Shown one piece after another: positions 33,852-42,599 of a stretch of 64,000 nt of DNA. The notes beneath the pieces are model-generated. The model saw only the letters and a list, made by a program, of their open reading frames with translations, was not told the DNA's origin and made no database searches. Source of the DNA: Acidipropionibacterium sp. (GTDB lineage Bacteria > Actinomycetota > Actinomycetes > Propionibacteriales > Propionibacteriaceae); contig JALCLH010000006.1 in NCBI GenBank assembly GCA_022647765.1, positions 124,001-188,000 of the forward strand, in the 5' to 3' direction. The first letter of the stretch is position 1. Each line of letters opens with the position of its first letter. Made by a program: the position numbers and the translations under genes.

Positions 33852-34034
33852 ATGAAGAAATCAATGAAGACGCGGCTGCGTCGCCTGGCCACGACCCTGC
33901 TGGTCTCTGGACTCATGGTGGGCATGACGCCAGCGGTGAGCAGCCCCGAGCGCTGGTGCGCGAGAGTTCCGTGGTGGCCGACGTGTCATCGTCTGACGGT
34001 CATGACCCTCCCCACCGGGACCCCGGTGGCCTGA
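33852..34034 (+). CDS. Small secreted Cys/Trp peptide precursor (60 aa)
   Basis: A basic start (MKKSMKTRLRRL) and a hydrophobic core (ATTLLVSGLMVGM) form a Sec signal with probable cleavage near residue 30 (PAVS/S). The predicted mature peptide of about 30 aa, SPERWCARVPWWPTCHR and a hydrophobic tail, has two Cys (36 and 45) that could form a disulfide loop, and three Trp. GGGGGAG lies six nt before the ATG. I know of no family. It sits between the kinase gene and the palindromic box before the tiny membrane gene. It may be a bacteriocin-like or signal peptide; a chance reading frame cannot be excluded. Confidence 0.55.
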   Translation: MKKSMKTRLRRLATTLLVSGLMVGMTPAVSSPERWCARVPWWPTCHRLTVMTLPTGTPVA

Positions 34035-34062
34035 CCGCGCTGACGGGCTCCCTCGCCTCGCA

Positions 34063-34078
34063 CTGCCCGATCGGGCAG
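34063..34078. promoter_or_regulatory. 16-bp palindrome before a promoter
   Basis: ctgcccgatcgggcag, identical to the perfect box at 31935-31950. Its centre lies about 58 bp before the expected transcription start of the promoter at 34095-34122, a typical activator position. Confidence 0.75.
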
Positions 34079-34094
34079 AGTTTCGCTCAAACCG

Positions 34095-34122
34095 TTGACA
34101 TCGGACGCATCCCGAGTATGGT
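34095..34122 (+). promoter_or_regulatory. Promoter with TTGACA and TATGGT hexamers
   Basis: ttgaca (34095-34100), a 16-nt spacer and tatggt (34117-34122). This would transcribe the small membrane gene at 34236 with a leader of about 107 nt. Confidence 0.6.
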
Positions 34123-34235
34123 TTTTCCCAGCTCATGGTGAGACCTCGTTCGATGAAAGATCGACGATAATCCAAGGTCGTAGGAAGAGGATCTTGAGAG
34201 ATCCGCTAAAAGCGACCTGAGGGAATGAGGATTTC

Positions 34236-34430
34236 GTGACATCGGTAACCGGCGTAACAGTGGTGACAATCATCGGCATGGTGGTGGGGTTGGGTATTGC
34301 TTGCGCAGTTCTCGTCAGCCTCGTCGTCACGGCGCGCAATACGTCGGTGATGCGCCGTGAGCTTCTTGAGGTGAAGCAGAGTCTCGCCGCTCTGGAAACA
34401 AAGGGTCCGCAGGCTCCGACAACAGTGTGA
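34236..34430 (+). CDS. Small single-TM protein
   Basis: 64 aa from a GTG at 34236 preceded by GAGG. One hydrophobic helix (VTVVTIIGMVVGLGIACAVLVSLVV, residues about 8-32) is followed by a basic, coiled-coil-like tail (RRELLEVKQSLAAL). It has its own promoter and an upstream palindrome shared with the response regulator gene, so it is a probable target of that two-component system. Small membrane peptides under such control often modulate the kinase or protect the membrane. The function is unknown. Confidence 0.65.
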   Translation: MTSVTGVTVVTIIGMVVGLGIACAVLVSLVVTARNTSVMRRELLEVKQSLAALETKGPQAPTTV

Positions 34431-34540
34431 AGTGAGTGGTGAGATTACCGCGGATTCAGCCTCCCGATCCCCGCACGCGCCAGGCGGCGCTCGCTACGCT
34501 GGACGCGGCCTGAGCGGCTCGGCGCTGTGGCGGGCGTTCG

Positions 34541-34619
34541 TGGTCCCGATCACTCCCGCTCGGCCGGTTTTCGGCACTGCACGTGCAGGTTTTCGGCGTG
34601 TCGGGAGTGATCGGGACCA
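34541..34619. repeat. tggtcccgatcactcccg-type palindrome, copy 2
   Basis: The perfect 18-bp arms tggtcccgatcactcccg (34541-34558) and complement (34602-34619) match copy 1, with inner pairing cactgcacgtgcag. It lies downstream of both the small membrane gene and the convergent GlcD-like gene. Confidence 0.88.
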
Positions 34620-34659
34620 TCACCTTCCTTGGCACACTCGGTCTGCGATCTGACAGGGC

Positions 34660-36078
34660 TCAGTATTTCTTGCCGGGGTTGAGGATTCCGTGGGGGTCGA
34701 AGAGCTTCTTGATCTGGCGTTGCAGGTTCAGGGCCGCGGGGTGTATTTCGCCGTCCAGGAAGGGCAGTTTCTCGAGTCCGACGCCGTGCTCGCCGGTCAT
34801 CGTTCCGCCCATCTGCTGGGCCAGTCGGCTGAGCATCTCCAAGGCCTGGTTGGCGCGACCCGGGGCCTCGGCGTCGGCGGGGTCGAAGGCGACGATGGGG
34901 TGGAGGTTGCCGTCTCCGGCGTGGCCGCCCAGTGCGATCGTCACGCCGAACTGTTCGCCCAGCCCCGGCATCTGTTCTGCGAAGTTCACCAGCGCGCTGC
35001 GGGGCACTCCGATGTCGCCCTCGACCGATCCGCCGAGCAGGGACTTGGCGCTGGGCTGCAATTGGCGTCTCACAGCCAGCACCTCCTCCAGCTCCTCGGA
35101 GGTGGTGGCGCGGTGCACCGTGGTCGCCCCGGCGTCGCGGAACACCGCCTGGTAGCTGGCCAGATCCTCCTCGGCGCCCTCGTGCGCATCGGTGACGGCC
35201 AGTACCCAGGCCTGCGCCCCCGAGGGGATGTCGGCGTCCGGAATGAAGTTGCGCAGAGCCCGCAGGCACAGCCCGTCCATGAACTCCAGGCGAGCCGGGG
35301 TGCGCGCGCCCGAGGCGATCCGGTTGGTGGCGGTGAGTCCCTGGGCCAGGGTGGGGAACAGCCCCAGGACGCCGCGTTCGGCCCCGGGGGCGGCCAGCAG
35401 CTTGACGGTGATTTCGGTGACCACGGCCAGAGTCCCCTCCGAGCCGACGATCAGCCCGGTGAGGTCCAGCCCGCCCACCGACTTGATGGTCCCGGGACGG
35501 GTCCTCATGACGGTGCCGTCGGCCAGCACGATCTCCAGGGATCGCACGGACTCCCTTGTCACGCCGTACTTGATGCACCGCATTCCGCCGGCATTGGTGG
35601 CCACCGTGCCACCCAGGGTGGCGATCCCGATGGACGCCGGGTCGGGGGCGTAGAACAGGCCCTTGGCCGCGGCGGCGTCGGCCAGATCGGAGACGATGAC
35701 GCCGGGCTGGGCGACCGCGATCATGTCCTGGTCGTTGATCTCGATGATCCGGTTCATCCGCGTCATGTCGAGCAGGATCGCCCCGTCGATGGCGGCGCCC
35801 GCCCCGGCCACACCGGTGAGGGTGCCCTGCGGGACGACCGGGATCCGGTGCTCATCGGCGAATCGCACCAGGGCCGAGACCTGCTCGGTGGACTCCGGGC
35901 GGGCCACCACGAGGGCGTGCGCCGATCCGGGGATGGCCGACCTGTCGGTGCGGTGGGCCGCCAGGGCGGCCGGGGAGTCGTCAAGATCAATGCCGGGAAG
36001 GGCGTCCCGGATGGCGGCGACCTCGGGGGAGTCGGTGGCGCGGAGAGTCTTGGTGGTCAGTGAGGTGGTGGATGGCAT
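34660..36078 (-). CDS. FAD-linked oxidase, GlcD-like (glycolate or D-lactate dehydrogenase)
   Basis: 472 aa. The N-terminal FAD_binding_4 domain includes RFADEHRIPVVPQGTLTGVAGAGAA and DPASIGIATLGGTVATNAGGM. The C-terminal FAD-oxidase_C domain has IALGGHAGDGNLHP and GTMTGEHGVGLEKLPFL. It oxidises a 2-hydroxy acid such as D-lactate or glycolate. No GlcE or GlcF partner lies beside it, so it may act as a single-subunit enzyme. It ends with the usual DPHGILNPGKKY. It may share an operon with the aminotransferase encoded 52 nt upstream. Confidence 0.88.
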   Translation of the reverse strand: MPSTTSLTTKTLRATDSPEVAAIRDALPGIDLDDSPAALAAHRTDRSAIPGSAHALVVARPESTEQVSALVRFADEHRIPVVPQGTLTGVAGAGAAIDGAILLDMTRMNRIIEINDQDMIAVAQPGVIVSDLADAAAAKGLFYAPDPASIGIATLGGTVATNAGGMRCIKYGVTRESVRSLEIVLADGTVMRTRPGTIKSVGGLDLTGLIVGSEGTLAVVTEITVKLLAAPGAERGVLGLFPTLAQGLTATNRIASGARTPARLEFMDGLCLRALRNFIPDADIPSGAQAWVLAVTDAHEGAEEDLASYQAVFRDAGATTVHRATTSEELEEVLAVRRQLQPSAKSLLGGSVEGDIGVPRSALVNFAEQMPGLGEQFGVTIALGGHAGDGNLHPIVAFDPADAEAPGRANQALEMLSRLAQQMGGTMTGEHGVGLEKLPFLDGEIHPAALNLQRQIKKLFDPHGILNPGKKY

Positions 36079-36130
36079 CGGTGTCTTCCGGTTGGTGGTG
36101 GGGGTCTGAGGGGTGCTCGGCCCGCTCGGA

Positions 36131-37386
36131 TCAGTGGAGCTTCTGGAGTCTCTCGGCGGCCTCGCGGATGCTGGCCGCCGACTTGCAGTGGGCGAATCGG
36201 ACCAGGGAGCTCATTCTGGCGGCGTTCGGCCCGTCGTCCGCGGTGAAGGCCGAGACCGGGACGGCGGCCACGCCGATCCGGCCGGGCATCTGGCGGCACA
36301 GCTCGGCGCCGTCCCGGTATCCCAGCGGGGCCGGATCGGCGACCGTGAAATACCCGGCGTCGGGGACGATCACGTCGAATCCGGCGGCGTCCAGCCCGTC
36401 GATCAGGAGGTCGCGGCGCTCCTTCAGGGAGGCGCGCTGGGCCTCGAAGATCTCGTCGGGAAGGCCGAGCCCGGCGGCCACGCCGGCCTGGAAGGGGCCG
36501 CCGCCGGCGAAGGTGAGGAACTGCTTGACCGCGGCGATCGCGGTGATCAGCTCCGGGGTGGCCATGATCCATCCGATCTTCCAGCCGGTCACCGAGAAGG
36601 TCTTGCCGGCAGATGAGATCGAGATCACGGTGCCCCGGGCCCCCGGCAGACCGGCCATCGGGATGTGCGGGCCGGCGAAGGCGAGGTGCTCGTAGACCTC
36701 GTCGGTGATGACATAGGCGCCGTGCGCGGTGGCGGCGTCCAGGATGGCGGAGAGTTCCGTCCCGGCTCAGCATGGTGCCGGTGGGATTGTGCGGGGTGTT
36801 GACGATGATCGCCCGGGTCCGGTCGGTGACCGCGGCCTGCTAGGGCCTCGATGTCGAGGCTGAACCCGGTCGGGTGGCCCTCGGGATCGTGGTCGAGGGT
36901 GAGCGGGGCGCACTTCTGGGTGCCGCCGGACAGTCCGATGATCGCGGCGTAGGCGTCGTAGAAGGGGTCGATCGTGACCACCTCGTCGCCCGGTTCGACG
37001 AGCGCCAGCAGGGTGGCCGCCATCGCCTCGGTGGCTCCCATGGTGACCTGGATCTCGGTGTCAGGATCGACATCCAGGCCGTAGAACCGCTGCTGATGAG
37101 CCGCGATGGCCTCGCGCAGAGCGGGGATGCCGGGCAGCGGCGGGTACTGGTTGCGGCCCTCGGAGATGGCCCGGCGAGCGGCGTTGAGGACCTGCTGCGG
37201 TCCGGGGTCGTCGGGGAATCCCTGGCCGAGGTTGATCGCTCCGGTGGAGTTGGCCAGGGCCGTCATCTCGGTGAAGATGGTCGGCCTCGCCTCACTGTTC
37301 GCGCCGAGCAGTCCGGCCCCGGCGGCGGCGCGCAGCCACGGTCCGGTGATCCGATTCGTGTCGGGAAGGTCGGCGGTGGCGCTCAT
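36131..37386 (-). CDS. PLP-dependent aminotransferase class I/II (frameshifted)
   Basis: About 400 aa cytoplasmic transaminase of the YbdL/kynurenine-aminotransferase group. Landmarks: NLGQGFPDDPGPQQVLNAA at the N-terminus, VTMGATEAMAATLLALV, the PLP-binding Lys in ISSAGKTFSVTGWKIGW, and a C-terminal Arg in SSLVRFAHCK. Two frame changes are required: near 36840 (after DIEAL, continuing AAVTDRTRAIIVNTPHNPTG) and near 36762 (then ELSAILDAATAHGAYVITDEVYEHLAF). All conserved segments exist across the three frames, so assembly indels are likely. Confidence 0.85.
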
Positions 37387-37398
37387 TGGTCCATTTTC

Positions 37399-37847
37399 TC
37401 AGTCCTGGCGGGTGCTGCGCGCGGTGTTCGACTGGTGATCGGTCCGCCGGATGGGATGGGCGATGAGTTCCGCCTCGATCCAGGCCATCACGACCGCGAC
37501 CAGGTGATCCAACTCGGCCTCAGTGAGCTCGTGCCCGGTGGCGATGCCGTGCCATTTCGCCACGCAGCCGCGGCAGCAGGTGGCCGTGGCGTGCTGGGCG
37601 ACGAACACCGGATGGCCGCGCATCGGTGTTTGGCGGCCGTCGTTGCGCGGCCGGGCGGCGCCGATTCGGCCGCTGAGCAGGTCGCGGGCAGTGCGCGGCG
37701 ATGGTGTCCCTGCCCTTGGCACGGGCGTAGTCGCAGTCGTCGGGGGACAGGTGGAAGCGGGACCGGAAGGTCCGAGCGGCGCAGCCGGGCGAGGGTCTCC
37801 TCGATGGGCTCGGTCTGCCAGCCGCCGTTCCTGCCCATGCTCGGCAT
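37399..37847 (-). CDS. DUF4186-family protein (frameshifted)
   Basis: About 150 aa. The family hallmarks are spread over three frames: an N-terminal GGWQTEPIEETLARLRRS, RSRFHLSPDDCDYARAKGRDTIAAH (shift near 37765), then ARDLLSGRIGAARPRNDGRQTPMRG and HATATCCRGCVAKWHGI (shift near 37690). The conserved HxxTxxCCRxC segment may bind metal. The function of DUF4186 is unknown. Two candidate starts lie in frame (37847 and 37838). The frame merges with the upstream ATPase frame because of one of the shifts. Confidence 0.7.
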
Positions 37848-37873
37848 CCCTCCCCGTATCCGCGATGATCCCG

Positions 37874-39161
37874 TTATATCGAGATCGTCGTGGCGTCGGG
37901 GAGGAGGCGCTCCCGCCGCGGCAGATGGCAATCCGCCGACAGCTGGGTCAGCTCCCTGGAAGCTCCATCGAGTCGGCCCGGTGTGCAGCACGATCCCCTG
38001 AACGAATCGGTCTCCCAGTTTGTCCCGGAGCATCGCCAGCCATTTGACATCGTGTCCGCCGACCATTGATGTCGCCTTCACCTCAATCCCGGCGACTCGA
38101 CCGTCTCCGGTCTCCAGGATCAGGTCGACCTCGCTCCCTACGCGATCCCGATAGTGGTACATCTGGACGTTCTCCTCGGCCCACGCGAGTTGCTTGCGAA
38201 GCTCGCCGGCGACGAATCCCTCCAGCAGATGACCCGCTACATCCCCATTGACCGCAGGCGATGCGCCATCGACGGAGACGTTGATCAGGCGGGCAGTCAG
38301 CCCGGTGTCCAGTAGCGCGACCTTAGGGCGAGAGACGACGCGACGAGTGAGGTTGGTCGACCAGGCCGGGATTCGTTGAACGAGATACAGGGTTTCCAGC
38401 AGGTCGAGCAGCGGCTTCAGAGTCGAGGCTGGGATCGCGAGATCGCTCGCGAGTCCGGTGACATTGAGCTCTTCGCTGTTCTGGGATGCGAGGACTCGCA
38501 GGATTCTTGGCAGCTCGTCGAGGCGCTGGCGGCTGGAGATATCGGGGGCATCCCGGTGGACGATTCGCTCGAGATAGTTGTCCAACCAGCTGTTCCGGCG
38601 TCTCCCGGCGGGCCGCGCGAGCGCCTCGGGATAGCTGCCGGATATCGCACGGTCCAGGTAATCGCGCCTGGTCAGGGAGCTGATGTGATCGGTGAAGGGA
38701 TTCCCCTGTAGAAGGAGGTCTATGAAGCGCTCTGGGTGGTTGCCGATCTCCCCCTGGCTGAAACCGTGGAGCTCGATGGACTCCGCTCTTCCGGCGAGAC
38801 TGTCCCCGGTGGCCGGCAGTCGCAGAAGATCGGCCGATCCGGTGAGCAGGAACTGTCCTGGTCGAGTGTTCCGATCCACGGCTAGCTTGAGGGCGAGCAC
38901 GATTCCAGGCACCCGCTGGACCTCATCAATGGCCAGGAACCCGTCGTCCGCAGCTCTCAAGAAGCCTTGAGGATCCGCCTGGGCCGCCTCTCGCGTCAAC
39001 TCGTCGTCAAAGGTAATGAGACGCCCGTCGAGCTCGTCGGCGATGCTTCGAACCAGGGTGGTCTTGCCGACTTGTCGGGCGCCTTGGATCACGACGATCC
39101 GCGTATCGGTCAGAGCTTCAAGGACTCTGCCCCTGATATGCCTTCTGACTTGGGAAGTCAT
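37874..39161 (-). CDS. AAA_14/DUF4143 ATPase with DEXK-like C-terminus
   Basis: About 430 aa. The N-terminal ATPase has Walker A VVIQGARQVGKTTLVRSIA, Walker B GFLAIDEVQRVPG and sensor QFLLTGSADLL. Helical and winged parts (LGL-type NVTGLASDLAIPASTLKPLL) follow. The C-terminal DUF4143 nuclease-like end has YHYRDRVGSEVDLILE and AGIEVKAT, an E...D...ExK pattern. The family is common in accessory DNA and of unknown role. The true 3' end is uncertain: one frame stops at TAA 37874, another runs into the DUF4186 gene. TACCCT (39168-39173) precedes the ATG by six nt, and four 22-bp repeats lie just upstream. Confidence 0.75.
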
Positions 39162-39180
39162 GACTCAAGGGTACCTGGTG

Positions 39181-39259
39181 CTCGTGGATTCGCACCACTT
39201 TGCTCGTGGATTCGCAGTGCCCAGCTCGTGGATTCGCACCACTTTGCTCGTGGATTCGC
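39181..39259. promoter_or_regulatory. Four 22-bp tandem repeats upstream of the AAA_14 ATPase
   Basis: ctcgtggattcgc starts at 39181, 39203, 39225 and 39247, a strict 22-bp period (two helical turns). Units 1 and 3 are identical over the full 22 bp. The array begins eight bp upstream of the ATPase's -10 (39168-39173), covering its -35 region. It looks like a multi-site operator. Confidence 0.75.
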
Positions 39260-39302
39260 CGCCGGTCGTCCCCATTCGATGCAGCTCCTCGGGGACGGCC
39301 GA

Positions 39303-40374
39303 TCAGTCCAGGATGATCTGATCCGGGGTGGCCGTGGTGGCCCGCATCGTCACCTCGAGCTCGTCGCCCACCTGCACCGTCGGCGGCACCCACAGCAGAC
39401 TCGCCTGCATGTGCGGGGGCTCGGCGAAGAACAGCTTCCGGCCGCCCGCCGAGTACGGCGACAGCGCCATCCGGCCCGCCTCCATCGCCCCGTTCGCCAG
39501 CGTCTGGATGACCTGTCGCACGGTGGCCGCAGCGGTGGGCGCCTGCATCGCCACCCCGTTCGCGGTGCCCCCGGACACCACCGCCAGACGATGATGACGG
39601 CGTCCCGCCCGACGCTGCCAGTAGCCGACCCGCTGGTCGGCGGTGACGTCGTGGACCTCCTGCACGCTCGCCCGGTAATGCAAAGCGCCGGTCGCGCCGA
39701 GCCACAGCTCGGTGCCGACCCGCGGACGCACCGGCACGTCGACAGTCCGGCGGAAGCGGTCCAGATCGGCGGGCCGCAGATGCGAGACCCACAGCGGGGC
39801 GCGGTGGGCGGCCAGGGCGGCGGTGGCCAGGTCGGTGGCCTCGCCCAGATGCTCGCCGATCATCGGCAGATGGATCGTCCAGCCGACGATCTCCAGCCCC
39901 TCGGCGGCCTCCACCGCCTCGGGAAATTCCTCAGCCCGAGCCCATAGCGGGCCATCGAGGTGAGCGCCTCCAGGATCACCCGCGCTCCCTGGATGGGCGG
40001 CCGCCACCGCGGCGACATCCTCGACCCGCGACAGAGTGGTGATGACATGCGGCTCCTCAAGAAGCGGCTCGGCGACCTCGTCCCCGGGCCGCCACGGGGT
40101 GAGCACGACGACGTCCCCCTCGAAGCCCGGCAGTCCCGCGCCTCCGGCGCTCGCCAGACCCCCGGCGGAACCGGAGCGCACCGCCGCGACCTCCTCGGCG
40201 GTGCCCACCGCCAGCGTGTCCAGCCCCCAGCCGGGACGCCTCGGCGGCCAGCCGCGGCAGGCCGAAGCCGTAGCCATTGCCCTTGGCGACCGGCACGATG
40301 CCCTCGGTCGAACTCGCCACCCGATCCTGATGCGCCCGCCAGGCGGCGGCGTCGACATGCATCACGAGGCTCAT
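39303..40374 (-). CDS. Alanine-racemase-like PLP protein (frameshifted)
   Basis: About 350 aa fold-type III PLP protein. The PLP Lys is in VPVAKGNGYGFGLPRLA. The C-terminal domain has GTELWLGATGALHYRASVQEVHDV. Proteins of this type are encoded next to FemAB ligases in actinobacteria and may supply or modify an amino acid for the peptidoglycan bridge. Frame changes are needed near 40235 (GLDTLAVGTAEEV), near 39960 and near 39930 (RVILEALTSMARYGL between them). The ATG overlaps the stop of the FemAB gene, so the two genes are coupled. Confidence 0.75.
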
Positions 40375-41552
40375 CGCGACCTCCGGTCCATGTACCAGTC
40401 GAAGGCCTTGTAGAGCAGCGGATCGATGACCAGATCCCACTCTCCGATGTAGGAGACGGCCTCGCCGCCCGAACCCACCTTGAACTGGATCAGCCCGAGC
40501 TCCGGGTCGTCGGCGGCCAGCCCCTCGGTGATCCCGCGCAGGTCGTAGACGTCGGCGTCGACGGCCATCGAGTCGCGGATCATCTGCCACTGGATCGCGT
40601 TGGAGCCGCGGACCTCGCGCTTGGCGCTGGTGGAGGCGCCGTAGGAGTACCAGGTGTGCCGCCCGACATGCACCCAGGTGGTGGACGCCACCAGGTCGCC
40701 CTCGTGGTGGGCGAGATAGAGGTGCATCCGGTCGGGGTCCTCGCCGTTGAGGGCGTCCCACATGGTCTGGAAGTACTCCAACGGCCTCGGCGTGAAGCCG
40801 TCGCGTCCGGCGGTCTCGACGTAGACCTTGTGGAAGTCGGCCAGATCCTCGCGGCTCCCGCGGGACACCTCGACCCCCTTCTTGGCGGCCTTGCGGATGT
40901 TGCGGCGCCACAGCTGGTTCATCCCGGCCAGCACCTCGTCCTCGGAGCGACGGGTGCGGACGCCGTCGGTCCAGGTCACCAGGGGGAGCTGGAAGTTGAA
41001 CTTCGGCTGGCCGGCGGCGAATCCCTCGGCGTCCTTGGGGGGACGCCATCCCAGGTGGCGCAGCTGGTTGGCCAGCCGGGTGGCTCTCAGATTGGTGACG
41101 TCGGCCGGGGCCTGCGACAGGGCGGTGATCGACTCGTCGGCGATGGCGTCCTTGATGGTGTCCTTGCGCCAGGTGCGGTGCGGCAGGGTCGGCCCGATCC
41201 GCAGCGCGAAGGCGCCGCGCTTCTTCGCATGGGCGCGCAGGGCGCCGAGGATCTCGGGGAGGTCGGGGGTGTCCCAGTCCAGCACCGGGCCCTCGGGAAG
41301 ATAGGCCAGGTAGCGCTTGAGTTTCGGCACCTGGCGGTAGAGCACCAGTCCGACGCCGAGCAGCTCTTCCTTGCCGGCACCGACGCCGGTGCGAACGATC
41401 CCGATGGACTCCGGTAACCACTCCTGCTTGACCTTGGCCCAGGCCGGGGTCTGGAGGAAGCTCACCGTCTCCGCGGCGCGGGAGCCGGGGGCGCTCCAGT
41501 CCTTGATGAATGCGAGATGCTGGGCGGAGGAGATCTGGCGTACCTGAATCAC
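40371..41552 (-). CDS. FemAB-family peptidoglycan bridge aminoacyltransferase
   Basis: 393 aa. GNAT-like double-domain ligase that transfers an amino acid from aminoacyl-tRNA to lipid II or its stem peptide at the inner face of the membrane. Typical segments: FLQTPAWAKVKQEWLPE, YLAYLPEGPVLDW, LWRRNIRKAAKKGVEV, and the C-terminal YSYGASTSAKREVRGSNAIQWQMI with YDLRGI. The length fits the family. It starts with GTG at 41552, six nt after TAAGGT, so it is probably leaderless. It is followed by the racemase-like gene with a four-nt overlap. Confidence 0.88.
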   Translation of the reverse strand: MIQVRQISSAQHLAFIKDWSAPGSRAAETVSFLQTPAWAKVKQEWLPESIGIVRTGVGAGKEELLGVGLVLYRQVPKLKRYLAYLPEGPVLDWDTPDLPEILGALRAHAKKRGAFALRIGPTLPHRTWRKDTIKDAIADESITALSQAPADVTNLRATRLANQLRHLGWRPPKDAEGFAAGQPKFNFQLPLVTWTDGVRTRRSEDEVLAGMNQLWRRNIRKAAKKGVEVSRGSREDLADFHKVYVETAGRDGFTPRPLEYFQTMWDALNGEDPDRMHLYLAHHEGDLVASTTWVHVGRHTWYSYGASTSAKREVRGSNAIQWQMIRDSMAVDADVYDLRGITEGLAADDPELGLIQFKVGSGGEAVSYIGEWDLVIDPLLYKAFDWYMDRRSR

Positions 41553-41694
41553 AGGGACACCTTACGGGGCCTGGCGCTGTCCGGAACCAAAGGCGTCGAC
41601 CGGTTGGGCTGTCTCATCGCGAGTGATGCCGCTGTCGCGCGCGGCGCTGTCGGGCTGAATCGGCGGGTCGAGGGGTTCTTGGGTGGCCGGCTGA

Positions 41695-42597
41695 TCAGCG
41701 CTGCCTTGGGCTGTCCGGGCTCGCCTGCCGAACGGCGTGATTCCGGAGGGTCGCGTCGCCGGAGCCGGCCGGATGCTCGGGATGATCCGGCTTCGCCTCG
41801 TGATCCCCCTTGTCAGCCTCATGATCCGCATTGTCGGCGGTCTTTCCGAGGGCCAGCGTCCGGGCGTAGTCGGCCTGGGTGGGCATTCCGTAGGCGCGCG
41901 CCGTCTGATCGTGCAGGCTGATCACCTGGCGTCTGATCCGTTCGGAGAACTCGTGGGCGATCTCACCGGGAGCCGGCTGCATCGGGTGGCCGTAGACCAC
42001 ATGGACCGGGGGGCGTCCCTTCGGCAGCGCCGCGCCGTCCGAGGAGGGCATCGCGGCGAAGGCGCCCACCAGTGCCACCGGGATCACCGGGACGCCGCGG
42101 GAGATGGCCAGTGCCGCCGCGCCGGGTTTGAAGGTGCCCATAGCGCCGGTGCGCGACCGGGTGCCCTCGGCGAAGATCAGCAGCGGAATGCCGTCGGTGA
42201 GCAGGGAGCCGGCCAGTCCGCGATGGGTATGGGAGGAGCGGCCGGACTTGGAGCGCTTGCCGCGGTCGACCGGGAAGGCGTTGAAGAACAGCACCGGCGT
42301 GAAGGCCTTCCACCACGCGGTGAAGAAGTAGTCGGCGGCCGCCCCGGTGGACAGGTACTTGCTGAGCCGCCTGGGCAGTGATCCGAAGATCAGCGGGGTG
42401 TCCAGGTGGGAGGAGTGGTTCGCGGTGATGACGTACGCGCCGTCCAGATTCTCCAGGTTCTCCAGGCCGTGCACATGGACCTTCGTCACCCGCCACACCA
42501 GAGGCTTGAGCAGCAGCAGGTTGGCGGCCTGGCGAGCTATCGCATTGACGTCGCTGGTGTAGCGTCCACGATCCTTCACTTTCGGCTTGACGGCCAT
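41695..42597 (-). CDS. 1-acylglycerol-3-phosphate acyltransferase-like (PlsC family)
   Basis: 300 aa. The acyltransferase motifs NHSSHLDTPLIFG (HX4D), PVDRGKR, FAEGTRSRTG and GVPVIPVAL are all present. It transfers acyl chains to a lyso-lipid at the membrane. The last 60 residues are His/Asp/Ala-rich and look disordered. The ATG lies two nt after the stop of the SDR gene, so the two are one operon. The 142 bp downstream (41553-41694) hold no gene. Confidence 0.87.
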   Translation of the reverse strand: MAVKPKVKDRGRYTSDVNAIARQAANLLLLKPLVWRVTKVHVHGLENLENLDGAYVITANHSSHLDTPLIFGSLPRRLSKYLSTGAAADYFFTAWWKAFTPVLFFNAFPVDRGKRSKSGRSSHTHRGLAGSLLTDGIPLLIFAEGTRSRTGAMGTFKPGAAALAISRGVPVIPVALVGAFAAMPSSDGAALPKGRPPVHVVYGHPMQPAPGEIAHEFSERIRRQVISLHDQTARAYGMPTQADYARTLALGKTADNADHEADKGDHEAKPDHPEHPAGSGDATLRNHAVRQASPDSPRQR

Positions 42598-42599
42598 AC

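Noticed and set aside
33770..34141. A 123-codon frame overlapping the small peptide gene
   Set aside because: It has no signal sequence or ribosome site, is Pro/Gly/Asp-rich like shadow frames, and would run through the palindromic box and promoter.
39181..39259. A CRISPR array
   Set aside because: The repeats are strictly tandem with no unique spacers of CRISPR length, and no cas gene is present. No CRISPR-like array was seen elsewhere.
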